Origin: Diphasiastrum complanatum
Lineage: Eukaryota; Streptophyta; Lycopodiopsida; Lycopodiales; Lycopodiaceae
Assembly: GCA_029204225.1 (NCBI GenBank)
Contig: CM055104.1
Span: forward strand, 46,360,933-46,424,932
DNA length: 64,000 nucleotides
Direction of reading: 5' to 3'
Below are positions 14,501 through 28,100 of this stretch, one piece after another. Position 1 is the first letter of the stretch, and each line of letters starts with the position of its first letter. Position numbers and translations under genes: made by a program. The notes below the pieces were generated by a model that ran no database searches, was not told the DNA's origin, and saw only the letters and a program-made list of their open reading frames with translations.

Positions 14501-15840
14501 AGAAAGGATCGAGATAAATTGAAAGCATTTATTGATCTTGTTGATAGGTTGCCTGCTACAAAGAAATTTTAAGGGTCCTCAAGCCTGGCCAACTCTTTGC
14601 TGGATATGAGTGGTGCATGACTGATACATTTGACCCCAATAATGAGGTGCATCATAAAATCAAGGTGCAGTTTCTACTTAATATGTTCCCAAGCTTTTTT
14701 TCAGAATCAATATTGAGCTTCCGTGTCTTTCTTGAGGATCATTAGTTGCACTATCCCAAGGCTATAACTTTTTCTGTGTTGTGCAATGTGATATGCATCG
14801 AGTCACTTGTATACATTGATCATCTTTGAAATTTAGATGGGCGGTGCTAACTGGTTAACCGTTATACTGATATAATTGGTGATGATGAATTTTGACACTA
14901 GACTTCATAAAATCGAAGTTTGCACATTTCTTATTGTTATGCTTGAGGATTAAGCTGGATTTAACACTGGGAGACGTTCTTTATGATCAGGCTGAGATTG
15001 AGCTTGGTAACGGTCTTCCGGACATACGGACAACAAGACAATGTCTTGAAGCTCTTAGATTGGCAGGTTTTGAGGTACTATGTTCATGAATTTTTCCAGC
15101 TGTAGAGGTGAAATTTTCATTAGAGCAACTTCTTGTCATTTTGACAACATCATCTACTTTCTCGCAAATGCCCTGATGGTGTGTAGCTACGGTACTAGAT
15201 TTACATTGACCTTGTATTCAGTTAAGGGACTGCCTTTGATGATCTGCCACCTAAAAAACACAGCCAAGAGTCTTAGATTGTTTAGGAAGCCCATTTAGTT
15301 GCTTGGATTGAAAACAATATAATGGTCTGCTATCTTGCCTTCTAAGTGTGTTAAGTGAGCTTTTCAATAATTGAAGATGCTTGCTGGTGGTCGACAAGTC
15401 AAGGCATGTATATGACAGCAGGTATGAGGTTCCACCGGTTCCTCTTTGTCAGCAAGTCTTAACATTTCCTGGACAGAATCTGCTCCTCAAACAGCTGGCA
15501 TAGTGATCAAAGATTGAATTTAATCAGATAAAACTATTGATACGACTCTGAATTGAAGATCCCCCCCCCCCCTCTCTCTCTCTCTCTCGCTCATATGTAC
15601 ATTTTCTCCACCTGGCCCGGGTTGTGGGCATTGGTACTTTTTCTGTAGTTCTTCTGTTATACCTAGCCCGGGTTGTGGGCTTATTTCACTTTTGCTTTGT
15701 TCTACTTTCATTCGTAGCTAGTTTATAGCATTTTACGGTCACGTCCTCCTATGGATGATGCTCCCACTGTTGCTTGTACAGATTTTCTTTTTGGTCTTAT
15801 GCACCCACGGGTGCCCAAAAGATGTTAATAAAGCTTTCTT

Positions 15841-15915
<75 letters not shown>

Positions 15916-16135
15916 GTGTCCCGGGTTGTGGGCATTGGTACTTTTTCTGTAGTTCTTCTGTTATACCTGGCCCGGGTTGTGGGCTTATTTCACTTTTGCT
16001 TTGTTCTACTTTCATTCGTAGCTAGTTTATAGCATTTTACGGCCACGTCCTCCTATGGATGATACTCCCATTGTTGCTTGTACATATTTTCTTTTTGGTC
16101 TTATGCACCCATGGGTGCCCAAAAGATTTTAATAA

Positions 16136-16187
<52 letters not shown>

Positions 16188-19100
16188 CAGTCAAGTACAG
16201 AGATGGATACCAGAGCACTACATGCCATAGGTCAGGCAAGTTTCAAACCAAGATATACTACATCAGATCATATTTTCACCTTGAGATCCATCATTGAGGA
16301 GGCTAAGGCCAGGAGAGAGCGTGTATACTACTGCTTTGTGGATTTCTGCAAAGCCTTTGACTCTGTGCCTCGACATTTACTGATACAGAGACTTCGGGAC
16401 CGTGGCTTCTAGGAGGATATCATACAGGCAGTTGTGGCATTATACAGACGAGTTATTGGCCGGATCCGAGTATCAGGAGTTGTATCACCAGAGATAGAGA
16501 GTACCATTGGGGTTAAGCAGGTATGTCCTCTCTCACCTACACTCTTTGGTTTATATATAGATGAGCTTGAGCAGGTTATATAGACAGAGGGAGGTGAGGG
16601 ATGCACATTGGGTGACCTCGTTATCGCTATCCTATTATATGCTGATGATGTGGTTTTGCTTTCGAGGACGAGGAAAGGTCTGCAGCGGCATCTTGACGCG
16701 CTTCACTCTTTTTGTACTCAGTGGGGATTATCAGTGAATGTGGCCAAAACCAAAGTTATGGTATTTAACACCTCCAGATCCTTCATGATGTGATAGGTGC
16801 TTCTATGGGAGGAGCATCCACTTGAGGTAGTTGACTCCTACACATACCTAAGCGTGGTGTTTTCTGGTCCCACTTTCAGCATGCGACTACGGCATTTTCC
16901 CGGCTACCAAAGGGCTATGCATCATTGGTTGTCAGAGTTAGAGGAGCTTCTGTTGCGGGTAAGGACCTCGTGGCTGAGGCAAATGCTTTCATTCATTCCA
17001 CCTTTGGTCTCAAAGAGGATGCGATATCTGCTGCTTGGGTGGGTAAGCTCCAATCCACTACAGTGTTTTTGCGTTTCAAGGATGCTTTGCTTCGTCAAAA
17101 GGTTCTATGTAAAAGAGGTTGCCTGAAGGAATCTACTATGTTTATGGAGATAAATCAAGCTTCCTAGTAGCTGCCTATACAAAGTAGCATAAGAGTCGCC
17201 GAACTTAGAAAGATTTTTACCTTGTCCTACCTAGTGCCTTCCTCTCTTGCTCGTGATTTTTGAGATAAGGTTACTCTCTCGGTATATACCGGATCTTCCA
17301 ATAGTATAGAACTTTAGAATTGGTATTTTTAGCTTGACACCTATTGTTCACACCTCGTATAAGTGAGCAATAGATCCAGCTTCCTACACTTCATCTTTCT
17401 GGACGAGCATTAACATGGTGGTGTATGCATCAGTCAGTTCCTGATCCTGCTACTACTTGGGCCAAGTTCAAGGTGGCAATACATTCCGCGATGGTGGATC
17501 TTACTTGGCTCCAATCACAACTTGACCTCTATTGGCAACTGAAGCAAATAGGTCAACTCTTAGAATATACTGGTCACTCCAATCTTATATGTACACTAAT
17601 CTTCCCCTTGGTGAGGTTATTGGTCGTTACATTGCTGGTTTACGTGGTGCTTTACGCTATGATGTTCAGCTTGTCAGCCCACTTTTTTAGATCGTGCTAT
17701 GTCGCTTGCTTTCACTTTACAACATACATATCTAAACCAGCAACCGTCATTCTCATCTCGTTCTTTTTCTCATTCTGTTACTCCTCTTGGGTCGTCCTCT
17801 TCTATCGCTTAGTCCTCTACTCCGTCTCCTCCCATTCCTTCGATGCGTCCTCCTTCTGTTCCTTGTAATGTCGTTTTAAATGCTATTCTTCACAAGAGAT
17901 GAATGAAATCTATTCTAAGAACCTTTGTTTAATTGTCATAGCGGTTAGAAATAAATGACTATGCTGAAGTTAATCCATAGGTTACTTTGACCCAAAAGGT
18001 CGAGATTTGTGTAACCATGGGTATTTAGTTATTTAGGCCATCTTAAATTTGTCTTAAATTCAGTTGGACCCAATTTTGGTCATGTACTGACTCGTGGGTC
18101 CTTAGGGGTCTAATTTTGTTTAGGGGCCCTATCTTGACTTTTAGAGGTGCCCTACATTTAGTAAGTGGTTAACCTTAGGGTTTGGTGGCATTTGGTCACA
18201 TCCAGGTAGAGTACTTAGATGCTCATTGTGTATTCCATTTTATACAGTTTGGCTCTCCATTGCTCTTGTTGTTGTTTTCTCTCTCTCTCTCTCTTAGAGT
18301 TGGGCGCCCAGCCTCTTCTCTCTTGTTTCTTGTGGAGATTGATTGATAACTAGATCTTGGTGACTTGTCTCTTGCTTTCCTACATGGTATCAGAGCTACC
18401 GGATCTGCAACAAGCTTGTTTGTTGGCGCCCTACCAGAAGAGGAGCTTCTCTGCTTTTTTTTGTGAAATTTCAGCATCTTGCTGATCTTTTCAAGTGGAG
18501 TTTGGATCAGCTTTTTTGTCTCTTTCAGGTTGAAGGAGGGCGGCCATCAAAGATCTTGGAGGAGCAATTTTTGGCACCCAAAAATCAGAATCTCAAATCT
18601 GATTTTTATGCAACCAGTTTTCAGCAAGTTTTGTTTGGAGGAGGGCGCCCAAAAATCTGCAACTGATTTTTGGTTGTGGTGTCTCCTTATCTTGCTGTTT
18701 TTGTTTTCAGGTTTGCATTTGTGTAGGAGGGCACCCAAAATTCAGCAAACCCTATTCAGGGTTAGGTCAACTTGTGGCTGGAAATTTGCAGATTCTCAGC
18801 AAGTAGTAGGGTGCTTTCAACAGCCCTATTGGAGTGTGTGTTGATCACACTATTTGGCTTCCTAATTGGGTTTCGGTGTAGGCTTCAATCGAAGCTAACC
18901 TAATTTTCAAGAAGCTGGTTTTTTTGTGCAGAAAGACAGCCATCTATCCATTATCTTCTGGGCACTTTGGTTGCAGATTGAAAGATATCTTGTGCTCCTA
19001 TTTTTAGCTCTTTGTTTGCTGCAAATTTTTGAGTAGATTTGGTTGTGGAAAGGCTCTCTTTCCTATCTACTACAAGCTAAAATTTTGTTGGAGGTAATGG

Positions 19101-22100
19101 ATAAGAATCGGAAGCTATCGGTTCTTGGTGATGAGGAAAGGCCTCCGTCTTTGGCACCTCCTACACCTCGTGGATCATCATCATCAACATCATCTTCTCC
19201 ATCTTCGGAAGAACAAAAGAAGTGGGATAGAAGGGATGCACAAGCACATTCTATGGTTGCTCTTGCTAGATCTATCTTACCTCATATTAGGTCTTGTAAG
19301 ACATCTAAAAGTGCGTGGGATACACTTTATACTATGTAGAGTCAAAAATCCAGCAAGAGTGGTGTATCTCAGAAATCAGCTTTCTTTGTTGAAGATGCAA
19401 GAAGGGGATCAAGTGACCAATCACTGGACGAAGATCAAGGATCTTCGTGAGGAGCTTCTCAATATTGATGAGATAATTGAGGATGCTCAATTTGTTTCCA
19501 TTACTCTCAACTCATTACCTTGATCTTATCTTCCATTTGTTTCATCTTTGAGTATCTCTCTTAGGGGACAGCAACTCTCCTTTGATGAACTTGTTGGGCT
19601 GCTTCTTCAAGAGGAGCAAACGAGGCAAAACTAAGGCAAGGGCAAAGGCAAGTCAAAAGGAAAGAGGAAGCCTCCTTCCAAGGATGAGCAAAAGCCCGTT
19701 GGAGGTCAAGATGTCAATACTCAAAAGAAGAAAGGGAAGTGCCATTATTGCAAAAGGTATGGGCACTTCATCAAGGATTGTAAGAAGAAGCTTGCGAAAG
19801 AGGAGAGTAAAGGAATTGATACTAGTGCTTCACTTGCTACTTTGGAGCAAGAGCTTGAAGCTAGTGGTGATCTCTTCAACCAAGACTATGCTTTTGTGTC
19901 TAATATTGCTTCTACTAGTACTACTACATCTATGAGGAATTCAGATTCTGTTTTGCAAGTTGCTGATTTTCAGCCCATTGAATGGGTGATTGATAGTGGT
20001 GCTACTCGTCATATGACTTCTCGCAAAGAAGCATTTACTAAATTAGTAAAAGTGCAAAATGGAAGTAAGGTACAATGTGCGGATGATGCATCTTATTCTA
20101 TTCATGGAATTGGAATTGTAGCCATCATTTTGCCTAATGGTGAAGAAAAGTACATTAAGAATGTGCTTTATGTTCCGGGAATCAAGAAGAATCTTCTTTC
20201 GGTTTCAGCTATGTTGAAGCAAGGACTAGTTGTTGAGTTCAAAGAAGATAAGTGTCTTGTCAAGGATCCTAAAAGATCACTCTTGATTATTGTTTCGGGA
20301 ACGGTGCATGCTGGCTTATTCATTATGGATACCTATGAGCGACGAATTCCCTCTACATGTCTTGTTGCTTCTACATCACAATCATTGGAGTTGGCTGAAT
20401 TGTGGCACGCAAGGTTTGGGCATCTCAACTTTGCAAGTTTGAAGAAGCTGAAGACATTTAATATGGTAGAAGACATTCCTACTATTGAGCAGCCGGAAGG
20501 GCATGTATGCGAGGGGTGCATACTTGGAAAGTTTCAAAAGAAACCTTTTCCAATTGATGGAACTATAAGGGTTCTTGATAAATTTGATTTGGTTCATAGT
20601 GATGTTTGTGGTCCAATGAAGATCGAATCCATTGGAAAGTGCATCTATTTTGTGACTTTTATTGATGACTTTTCCCGTTTTACATGGATCTATCCTATGA
20701 AGGCTAAATCGGAAGTTTTTCAACGTTACAAAGATTTTCTAGCAATGGTGGAAAATCAGTTTGGGCATTCTTTGAAGACCCTATGTACCGATCCTGGAGG
20801 GGAATACATTAAGAATACGTTCAGTGCATTTCTTCGAGAAAAGGAAATTCTACATCAAATGACAACTCCCTATACGCCTCAACAAAATGGTGTTGCCGAG
20901 CGAAAGAATCGCACACTCATGGAGATGGCCCGTTGCATGCTCAAAGCAAAGGGGCTGCCTCACAAGTTTTGGGCTGAAGCGGTTATAACGGCAGCATACA
21001 TAAGCAATCGTTGTCCTACTAGAGCATTGAAAGTATTAACTCCTTATGAAGTTTGGTATGGAAAGAAGCCTACAATCTCTCACTTTTGCATTTTTGGTTG
21101 TATGGCTTATGCTTTTGTTCCGGATAAACTTCGTACAAAGCTTGAAGATAAAGGAGTTAAATGCATTTTTGTTGGCTATAGTAGTGAAAGCAAAGGCTAT
21201 AGGCTGTTCAATTTGAGCACTAATAAGATTATTGTTAGTCGTGATGTGCATTTTGATGAAAAGAATTCATTGGATGTGGCCCCAACTCATATCTTGAAGG
21301 GGGACAACCCACATAGTGTGAATGTTGAAGTTTTTCCAGATTTGGTACCATCTTCTATTGTTGGAGATAAGGGGCAGCAATCAACCAGTTTCGACCTGCC
21401 CAACGCCTCATCAAGTTTAGAGCCTAATGTTCATCAAGAACCGCCCGTTGTTGCTCAAAATCAGCCTGCAGGAACTGTTGGACAAGGACCAGTTTTGGAA
21501 GATCTTGGACAGCCAAGTGCGGTGTCGGAAGATCTTGGACAGCAAATTGTAAGAATAGACATGGCTGTTGGACAGCCCAAAACAGTCCCACGGTGGCTGT
21601 TGTCGAGTTTGCGGGACAGCAAAGTAAGTTCATTTTATGATGGAAAGACACTGGACTATGTTGATTTTTCAGATTTTGCTCTTACATCTCATGGCAATGT
21701 TGCAGAAGAACCTGTTTTCTATGAGCAGGCCAAGGGAGTAAAATGTTGGGAGGATGCGATGCAAGATGAGTATGACTCACTTATGAAGAACCAGATTTGG
21801 GTTCTTGTTGATCTTCCTCATGGGAAGAAGGCAATTGGTTCTAAATGGGTATACAAAATCAAGTATAAGGCAAATGGTACCATTGAAAGGTACAAGGCAA
21901 GGCTCGTTGCCAAAGGCTATGCTCAGCAAAAGGGGATTGATTATGATGAGATTTTTCCTCCTACTGCTCGGATGACTACCGTAAGGGTAGTAACCTCTTT
22001 GGCTGCCCACTTTGGTTGGCGTTTGCGGCAACTTGACATAAAGACAGCATTTCTCAATGGTGATCTCAATGAGGAAGTGTAACTTCAACAACCTGCTTTT

Positions 22101-25100
22101 TTTTTGGTTGAATGCCAAGAAGATAAAGTTTGTCTTCTCAAGAAGGCACTTTATGGACTGAAGCAAGCTCCGAGGATGTGGTATCAAAAGATACATGCCT
22201 ACTTTTGTGATCGACGGTTTACTAATAGTCTTAGCGAATCTACTCTTTATGTCAAGCATACTTCAGATTATATCATCATTATTTTGCTTTATGTTGATGA
22301 TATTATTATTACGGGAAGTAATGAGCAGCAGATTGATGCCGTAATACTTGAGCTTGGTATGGTTTTTGAAACCTCAGATTTAGGCCTATTGCACTTTTAT
22401 CTTGGTCTTGAATTTGTACAAGAAGGTGCTGGAAAATTTTCATCTCTCAAGAACGCTACATTGGGCAGATTTTGAAGCGGTTCAAGATGGAAGATTGCAA
22501 GCCGGTTGCTACACCTATGGAGACAGGTCTGAAATTAAGTAGTCAAGGTGATGGTGAATCATTTGACACTACTTTATATTGTCAAGCTATTGGCTGTCTC
22601 ATTTACCTATGTAATTCAAGACCGGACATTTCTTATAGTGTCTCACTCATGAGTCAATTCATGCATGCCCCGATGACATCACATTGGAAAGCGTTGAAGA
22701 GCATCTTTCGATATCTTCAAGGAACAAGAAGTCATGGACTGGTTTTTTGTAATACATCCTAACACCACAGTAGGGCAAATTCTAACTGATCCACCCAACC
22801 TTGCCTACTCCCTGATATAGAGTAAGCCCCTCCTAGCCCAGTGTGAGGACTGGTAGCATGCTACTGCCAAGTGTCGACCACGTGGCACTGACGTGGCCGA
22901 CTGCACGTCGGGACCCAACTGGGGGCCCTATCCTGCTGACAGGGTCCCTAGGCTGTGTTAGGCCCGCCATGGCTATGGACCATGCTGGGCACACTACTCA
23001 CACTGTCTTGCCCTGTTGGTCATGTACGCTGGACACGACCCTGACTGTGGTATCTGACCTATTTGTGTTCTCTAGGGTTCGGCACTAGTTACGAGCTCGT
23101 AACACTCCCTCCCCCTTAAGAACCGTCTTGGTCCTCTAAGACAAAGTCTGGAAAAATCTTGCGAAGGACGCTGCCTCTTTCCCAAGTGGCATTCTCAACA
23201 GGCTGATCATTCCATTTAACCAGATATTCTCGGTATAGAGTATGACGAGTCTGCGTCTCTCTACTATCAAGAATCTCCTCTGGTTCATGTGGAGGTTGTT
23301 GAGGATCCAATGGGAGAACTAGAACACTGTCCCCTACCAGATTGTCTGATCTGGCTAAGGCTTTTCGTAACTGACTTACATGAAAGACTGGAAAAACCTT
23401 ACTGCTGTGTGAAAGTTCTAGTTCATAGGTGCCTAGTCTCCTACTGATGGTAAAGGGACCACAATACCTTGGAGACAACTTAGCACACACTCATGATTTG
23501 AGGGTTTTAGAGTCAACTGGGACTCTCAAGTAGACTTTCTCACCAGTGGAGAACTGCACATCCCGTCTGTGTGGATCTGCATAATGCCTGGCTCGATCCT
23601 GGGACTGTCTAATGCTACGCTTAGCATGTTCTATCATCTGGTTTAGGTCCTCTAAAAAGTTTCTGGCTGCTTCAACTTTTTCTTGTTTAAACCCTACAGC
23701 TGTGGGTGAGCGTGGCTGAAAACCGTACATCAACATAAATGGGCTGTATCCCGTAGCTGAATGTTTGGTACTGTTGTAAGCAAACTCTAATATCGAGAGA
23801 TACTCCTCCCAATTAGTCTGCTTCTTGCTGACGTATGCACGAAGCATATCCTCCAGCACTTGATTTACCCTTTCTGTTAGACCCTCCGTCTGTGGATGGT
23901 CGGTGGTACTCATATTAAGTTTAGTATGGAGATGATGGAATACTGCCCTCCAAAAATTTCCAGTAAACTTACTGTCCCGGTCACTGACTATGCCGGAAGG
24001 TAGACCGTACAATTTAAATAGCCCGTCTACAAACAACCTCGCAAACTCTGGAGCTCTAACGGTTGTTTTGATCGGAATGAAATGAGCCATTTTGGTCAGA
24101 CGGTCAACTGTGACCCATGTAGCGTCATTACCCTTTTGGGTTTTAGGCAGGCCTACTATAAAATCCATGGAGATACTTTCCCATTTACCAGCTGGTATTT
24201 CTAAGGGATGCAACAACCCTCCTGCCTTTAAACGCTCTGCTTTATTTACTTGACATTTCTGGCAACTGGTTACATACTGGTGGACGTCCTTTTTCATATT
24301 GGGCCAGAAAAATTGCCTACGAAGAAGCTCATAGGTCTTCTGTATGCCTGGGTGTCCCGCGCTAGGATTGTCATGACATTCATATAGGACCTGCTGCCTA
24401 TAATCCTCTGAATTGGGGACACATACTCTATCTCTATAGAGCAAGTACTCATCCTGAATGGAATACTGTTTCCATTTGAATCCTTGAGTCAACTGACCCT
24501 CAACCACTGGGGTTTGCTTGGGTAATACAGGCTTAGAATCCTCAACGTCATCTGACGACGTATACTCGGACTCATCGTCATCCTCAACGGAAGCTGCCGT
24601 ATTCTTGGATGAACTGGCACCAGCCCCGGGAACTGGTTCTGGAGTCTGTAACTGTCTGTTCTGGACTGAGTTCCAGATAATAGAGAAGAATGCATCATGC
24701 TGGCATTTCCCTCTCAAGGACTCGAGTAACTCATTACGAATCTGAGTAAAACTCAGCTCGTTTATCATAGGCATTCTGCTAAGGGCATCTGCTACTGTAT
24801 TGAATTTTCCACGTCTATATCTGATAGACATGTCAAACTCTTGCATCAACTCTGCCCAACGAGCTTTCCGACCTCTAAGCTCAGGTTGATTGCAAAGGTA
24901 TCTGAGACTCTCATGGTCTGTCAGGACCTCAAAGTTGGCACCATACAAATTATGCCTCCAAGTCTTAAGGGCATGGACTATAGAAAAGAGTTCCTTTTCA
25001 TAGGCACTGTACCTAGTCTGAGCTGGCTCGAGTTTTTTACTCTCGAACGCAACTGGTCGTCCACTCTGAGTTAGCACAGCACCTACTGCAAAGTCGCTAG

Positions 25101-28100
25101 CATCTGTTTCGACCACAAATGGCTGATTGGGGTCGACGACTTTTAAAACTGGTGCTGTAGCTAAGGCTGTTTTGAGAGCATCAAAGCTCTTTTGTTGTGC
25201 GGACTCCCAAATGAACTCCTTTCCCTTCCCCTTAAGAAGATTTGTCATAGGAACTGCTATCTGAGCATATTCCTTGACAAATCGTCTGTAATATCCCGCC
25301 AGACCAAGAAAGATCTGAAGTTCCAAATATTCTGAGGTCTCAGCCAACTGAGTATGGCTTTAACCTTATTTGGGTCCATCTTAATCCCATTTGAAGAGAT
25401 AATGTGACCCAAATATGCTACTTCTTCAACGAAGAATTCACACTTGGATTGTTTAGCATAAAGCTTATGCTTTCTGAGCAGTCGAAACACCTTTCTGAGG
25501 TGTTTTAGATGCTCCTTCCTCGTTTTGCTGTAAACGAGGATGTCATCTAAAAATACGACTACAAACTTACCCAAGTATGGTCTGAGGACACTGTTCATCA
25601 AGGTCATAAAGGTAGCTGGAGCATTTGTGAGCCCAAATGGCATCACCTTAAACTCATAATGACCGTGACGAGTCCTAAAAGCTGTTTTCGAGACATCTTC
25701 CGATTTTATACGGACTTGATGATATCCCGATCTGAGCTTTATTTTGCTGAAAAACTTAGCCCCGTCGAGTTGATCAAACACCTCGTCTGCCCGAGGCATA
25801 GGGTATTTATTCTTAATTGTGACTTTATTGAGGGCTCTGTAATCTACGCAAAGACGCATAGACCCCTCTTTCTTTTTCACCAATAGGACTGGTGAGGCCC
25901 ATGGTGAACTATTGGTCTGAATTTGGCCTTTCCCAAGATAGTCTGTTAACTGCCTAGTTATTTCTTCATCCTCTGTTCGGCTGACCCGATACGGAGGTTT
26001 AGAAACAGGTGCTGTACCTGGTACTAGGTTTATTACATGATCTACCTCTCTGCTAGGTGGTAAACCATGTGGTAAATCTTCAGGAAAAACATCTTTAAAT
26101 TTAGAAAATAAAGTTTCTAATTTACTGATTTTCTGCTGAATAGAACTGGAAATAGAAACTTCAGGAATAAACTGAAAGTCACATAAGAATACCTGATGGT
26201 CTTCGTCTCCGATTAGCTGACAGAATTCTGAACTGCAGACCATAGGGCTGTTGGGAACATCATGCTCCCCATGCAACTGGATCTCTCGGCCTTTATGCTG
26301 AAAGCTGAGGGTGTTCTCCTAATAGTTTCTGTGGAGGGAAGGTCCTAAACTGTAGAGCCAATCTCTCCCGAGAACAATGTCTGTTCGATCCAGGTGCATT
26401 ATCTGAAAGTTTATTTCATCTTGGTACCCCTGAATACCAAGATTTAACTTACTTACCATAGTTTCCCATATTTTTTTATCTTCACCCTTAGCTAATGAAA
26501 CTATGTACCTATGCTGACTAGGTACTTCTGGTAGTTTAAGCTTTTTAACCAGGGTGTGGTTGATGAAATTATGGGTTGCCCCATCATCAACCATGACTCT
26601 TACTGACTGGTTACCAACTTTCCCATGCATACGTACTAGGTCATGCGGCCCAAAGCTGAAAGGTCTCGCTAGCATTGCAGAGGTCAGCTGGCAACAGTGT
26701 TCATGATCTTCATGATACACTTTGATCTCAGAAGCTGCCGAGTCACTGGGGAAACATACAGTCTGAACAAGATGAACTTGTTTTTTATCTTTCTTATCTT
26801 TTTTAGTGAAAGGCCCCTTGGGACACTGTCTGACTGTGTGTCCCTTGTCCATACACACAAAGCACAAACGTTCTTGTTTGGCTTTCTCAAAATCATCTGG
26901 TTTTAAGGGCTGTATGAGTGAAGGGCGTTTCTGAGGAGCTTCACTTTTAAATTTGTCTTCTTTCTTTCTTTTTAAAAATTTCTTTTTAAATTGAAAGTCT
27001 TTCTGAGAAGGCTGTTCAGAAAGTGGCTGTTGTCTCGCCTTCTTCCTACCCACTGAATCATCATAGATTTGAGCATATCTGAGAGCTTGCTCAAGGGTAG
27101 CAGGCGAGTTTCTCTGGACCTCTACTTTATATTCATCTTTGAGGCCACGGACAAATCCCCTGATTTTCTGATAGTCATCCATATTTTTAATCTTTCCCAG
27201 GCTTCCCAGGCTCTATCCAGTTCATTTTCTGGTAGAAATTCTCTTAGGAAAGCTTTTTCAAAAGCTTTCCATGACCAGGGAGTCTGCCCAGTCTCTTGGA
27301 GATTTAACCACCACTTATAGGCCATAGGCCCTAAGGAAAGACTGGCCTCAATTGCTTGCAAATGGTCAGGGGTCTGTTTAAGAGCATGAATGTTCTTCCA
27401 TTTGCTGAGGAAGGTTTGTAGAATATCTGCATTTCTATCCTCCTCTTCCCCATTAAAGGTAGGAGGTTTTAAATCTTTAAAAACACTGGGGTGAGACCGT
27501 AAAGTCTCACCCGAAACTGATGGAAGTGGAGAAGGGGATAACTGAGAAGTGGAGGGAAGGCTTCCTTTCGCAGAACTCAAAATCAAGTTTTTGAGTTCAG
27601 CGAACGAGTCGTCCACACTGGACTTGAAATTGGCTAATGCCAACTTCAAATCATCCACTTCTGTTACTAATTGGAGGAACTGCTCCTTGGTAACTAGTTC
27701 GTCGAGTTCTTCGGCGAACTGTTCCTGTTCTTCTACTTCCATGGGATCCTTCCCTTTTCTGTAAGCCAAGGCTTCTGTTTCAAGTTCGTCGAAGCCTCTC
27801 TCCTGGGGTTGATCATGTCCCTGAGGAGTGGTCATCTTCGAAACTGAAAGAGAGCTACCTTAACTTCTGAAGGAAAAAAGTCTAAAAGACTAATTTACAA
27901 CTGTACAAGGGAAAGGAAAGATGACTTAGCTGTTTCTGAGGACTGTACTTCCAAAGAAAGAATGAAGAGGAACCCTTTCAGCTCTTTTCCGCAAGCTTTC
28001 AGACCTGCTGTCCCGAAAAATGCCAGTTTGAAGCTTCAAAACGGTGCCAAATTTCCCGGTTCTCTGAGGATAGTAGCTCGCTGGTCTGATTGCAACCAAA

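Noticed and set aside
15755-16025. Open frames rich in LSLSLS or REREREs across CT/GA tracts (also at 37.4, 49.1 and 60.7 kb)
   Set aside because: They are translations of dinucleotide repeats with no other support.
17425-17868. A hydrophobic 147-aa frame that looks like a membrane protein
   Set aside because: It starts in gypsy Gag ([10 protein letters not shown]) and then leaves the Gag frame; the hydrophobic part is the shifted reading.
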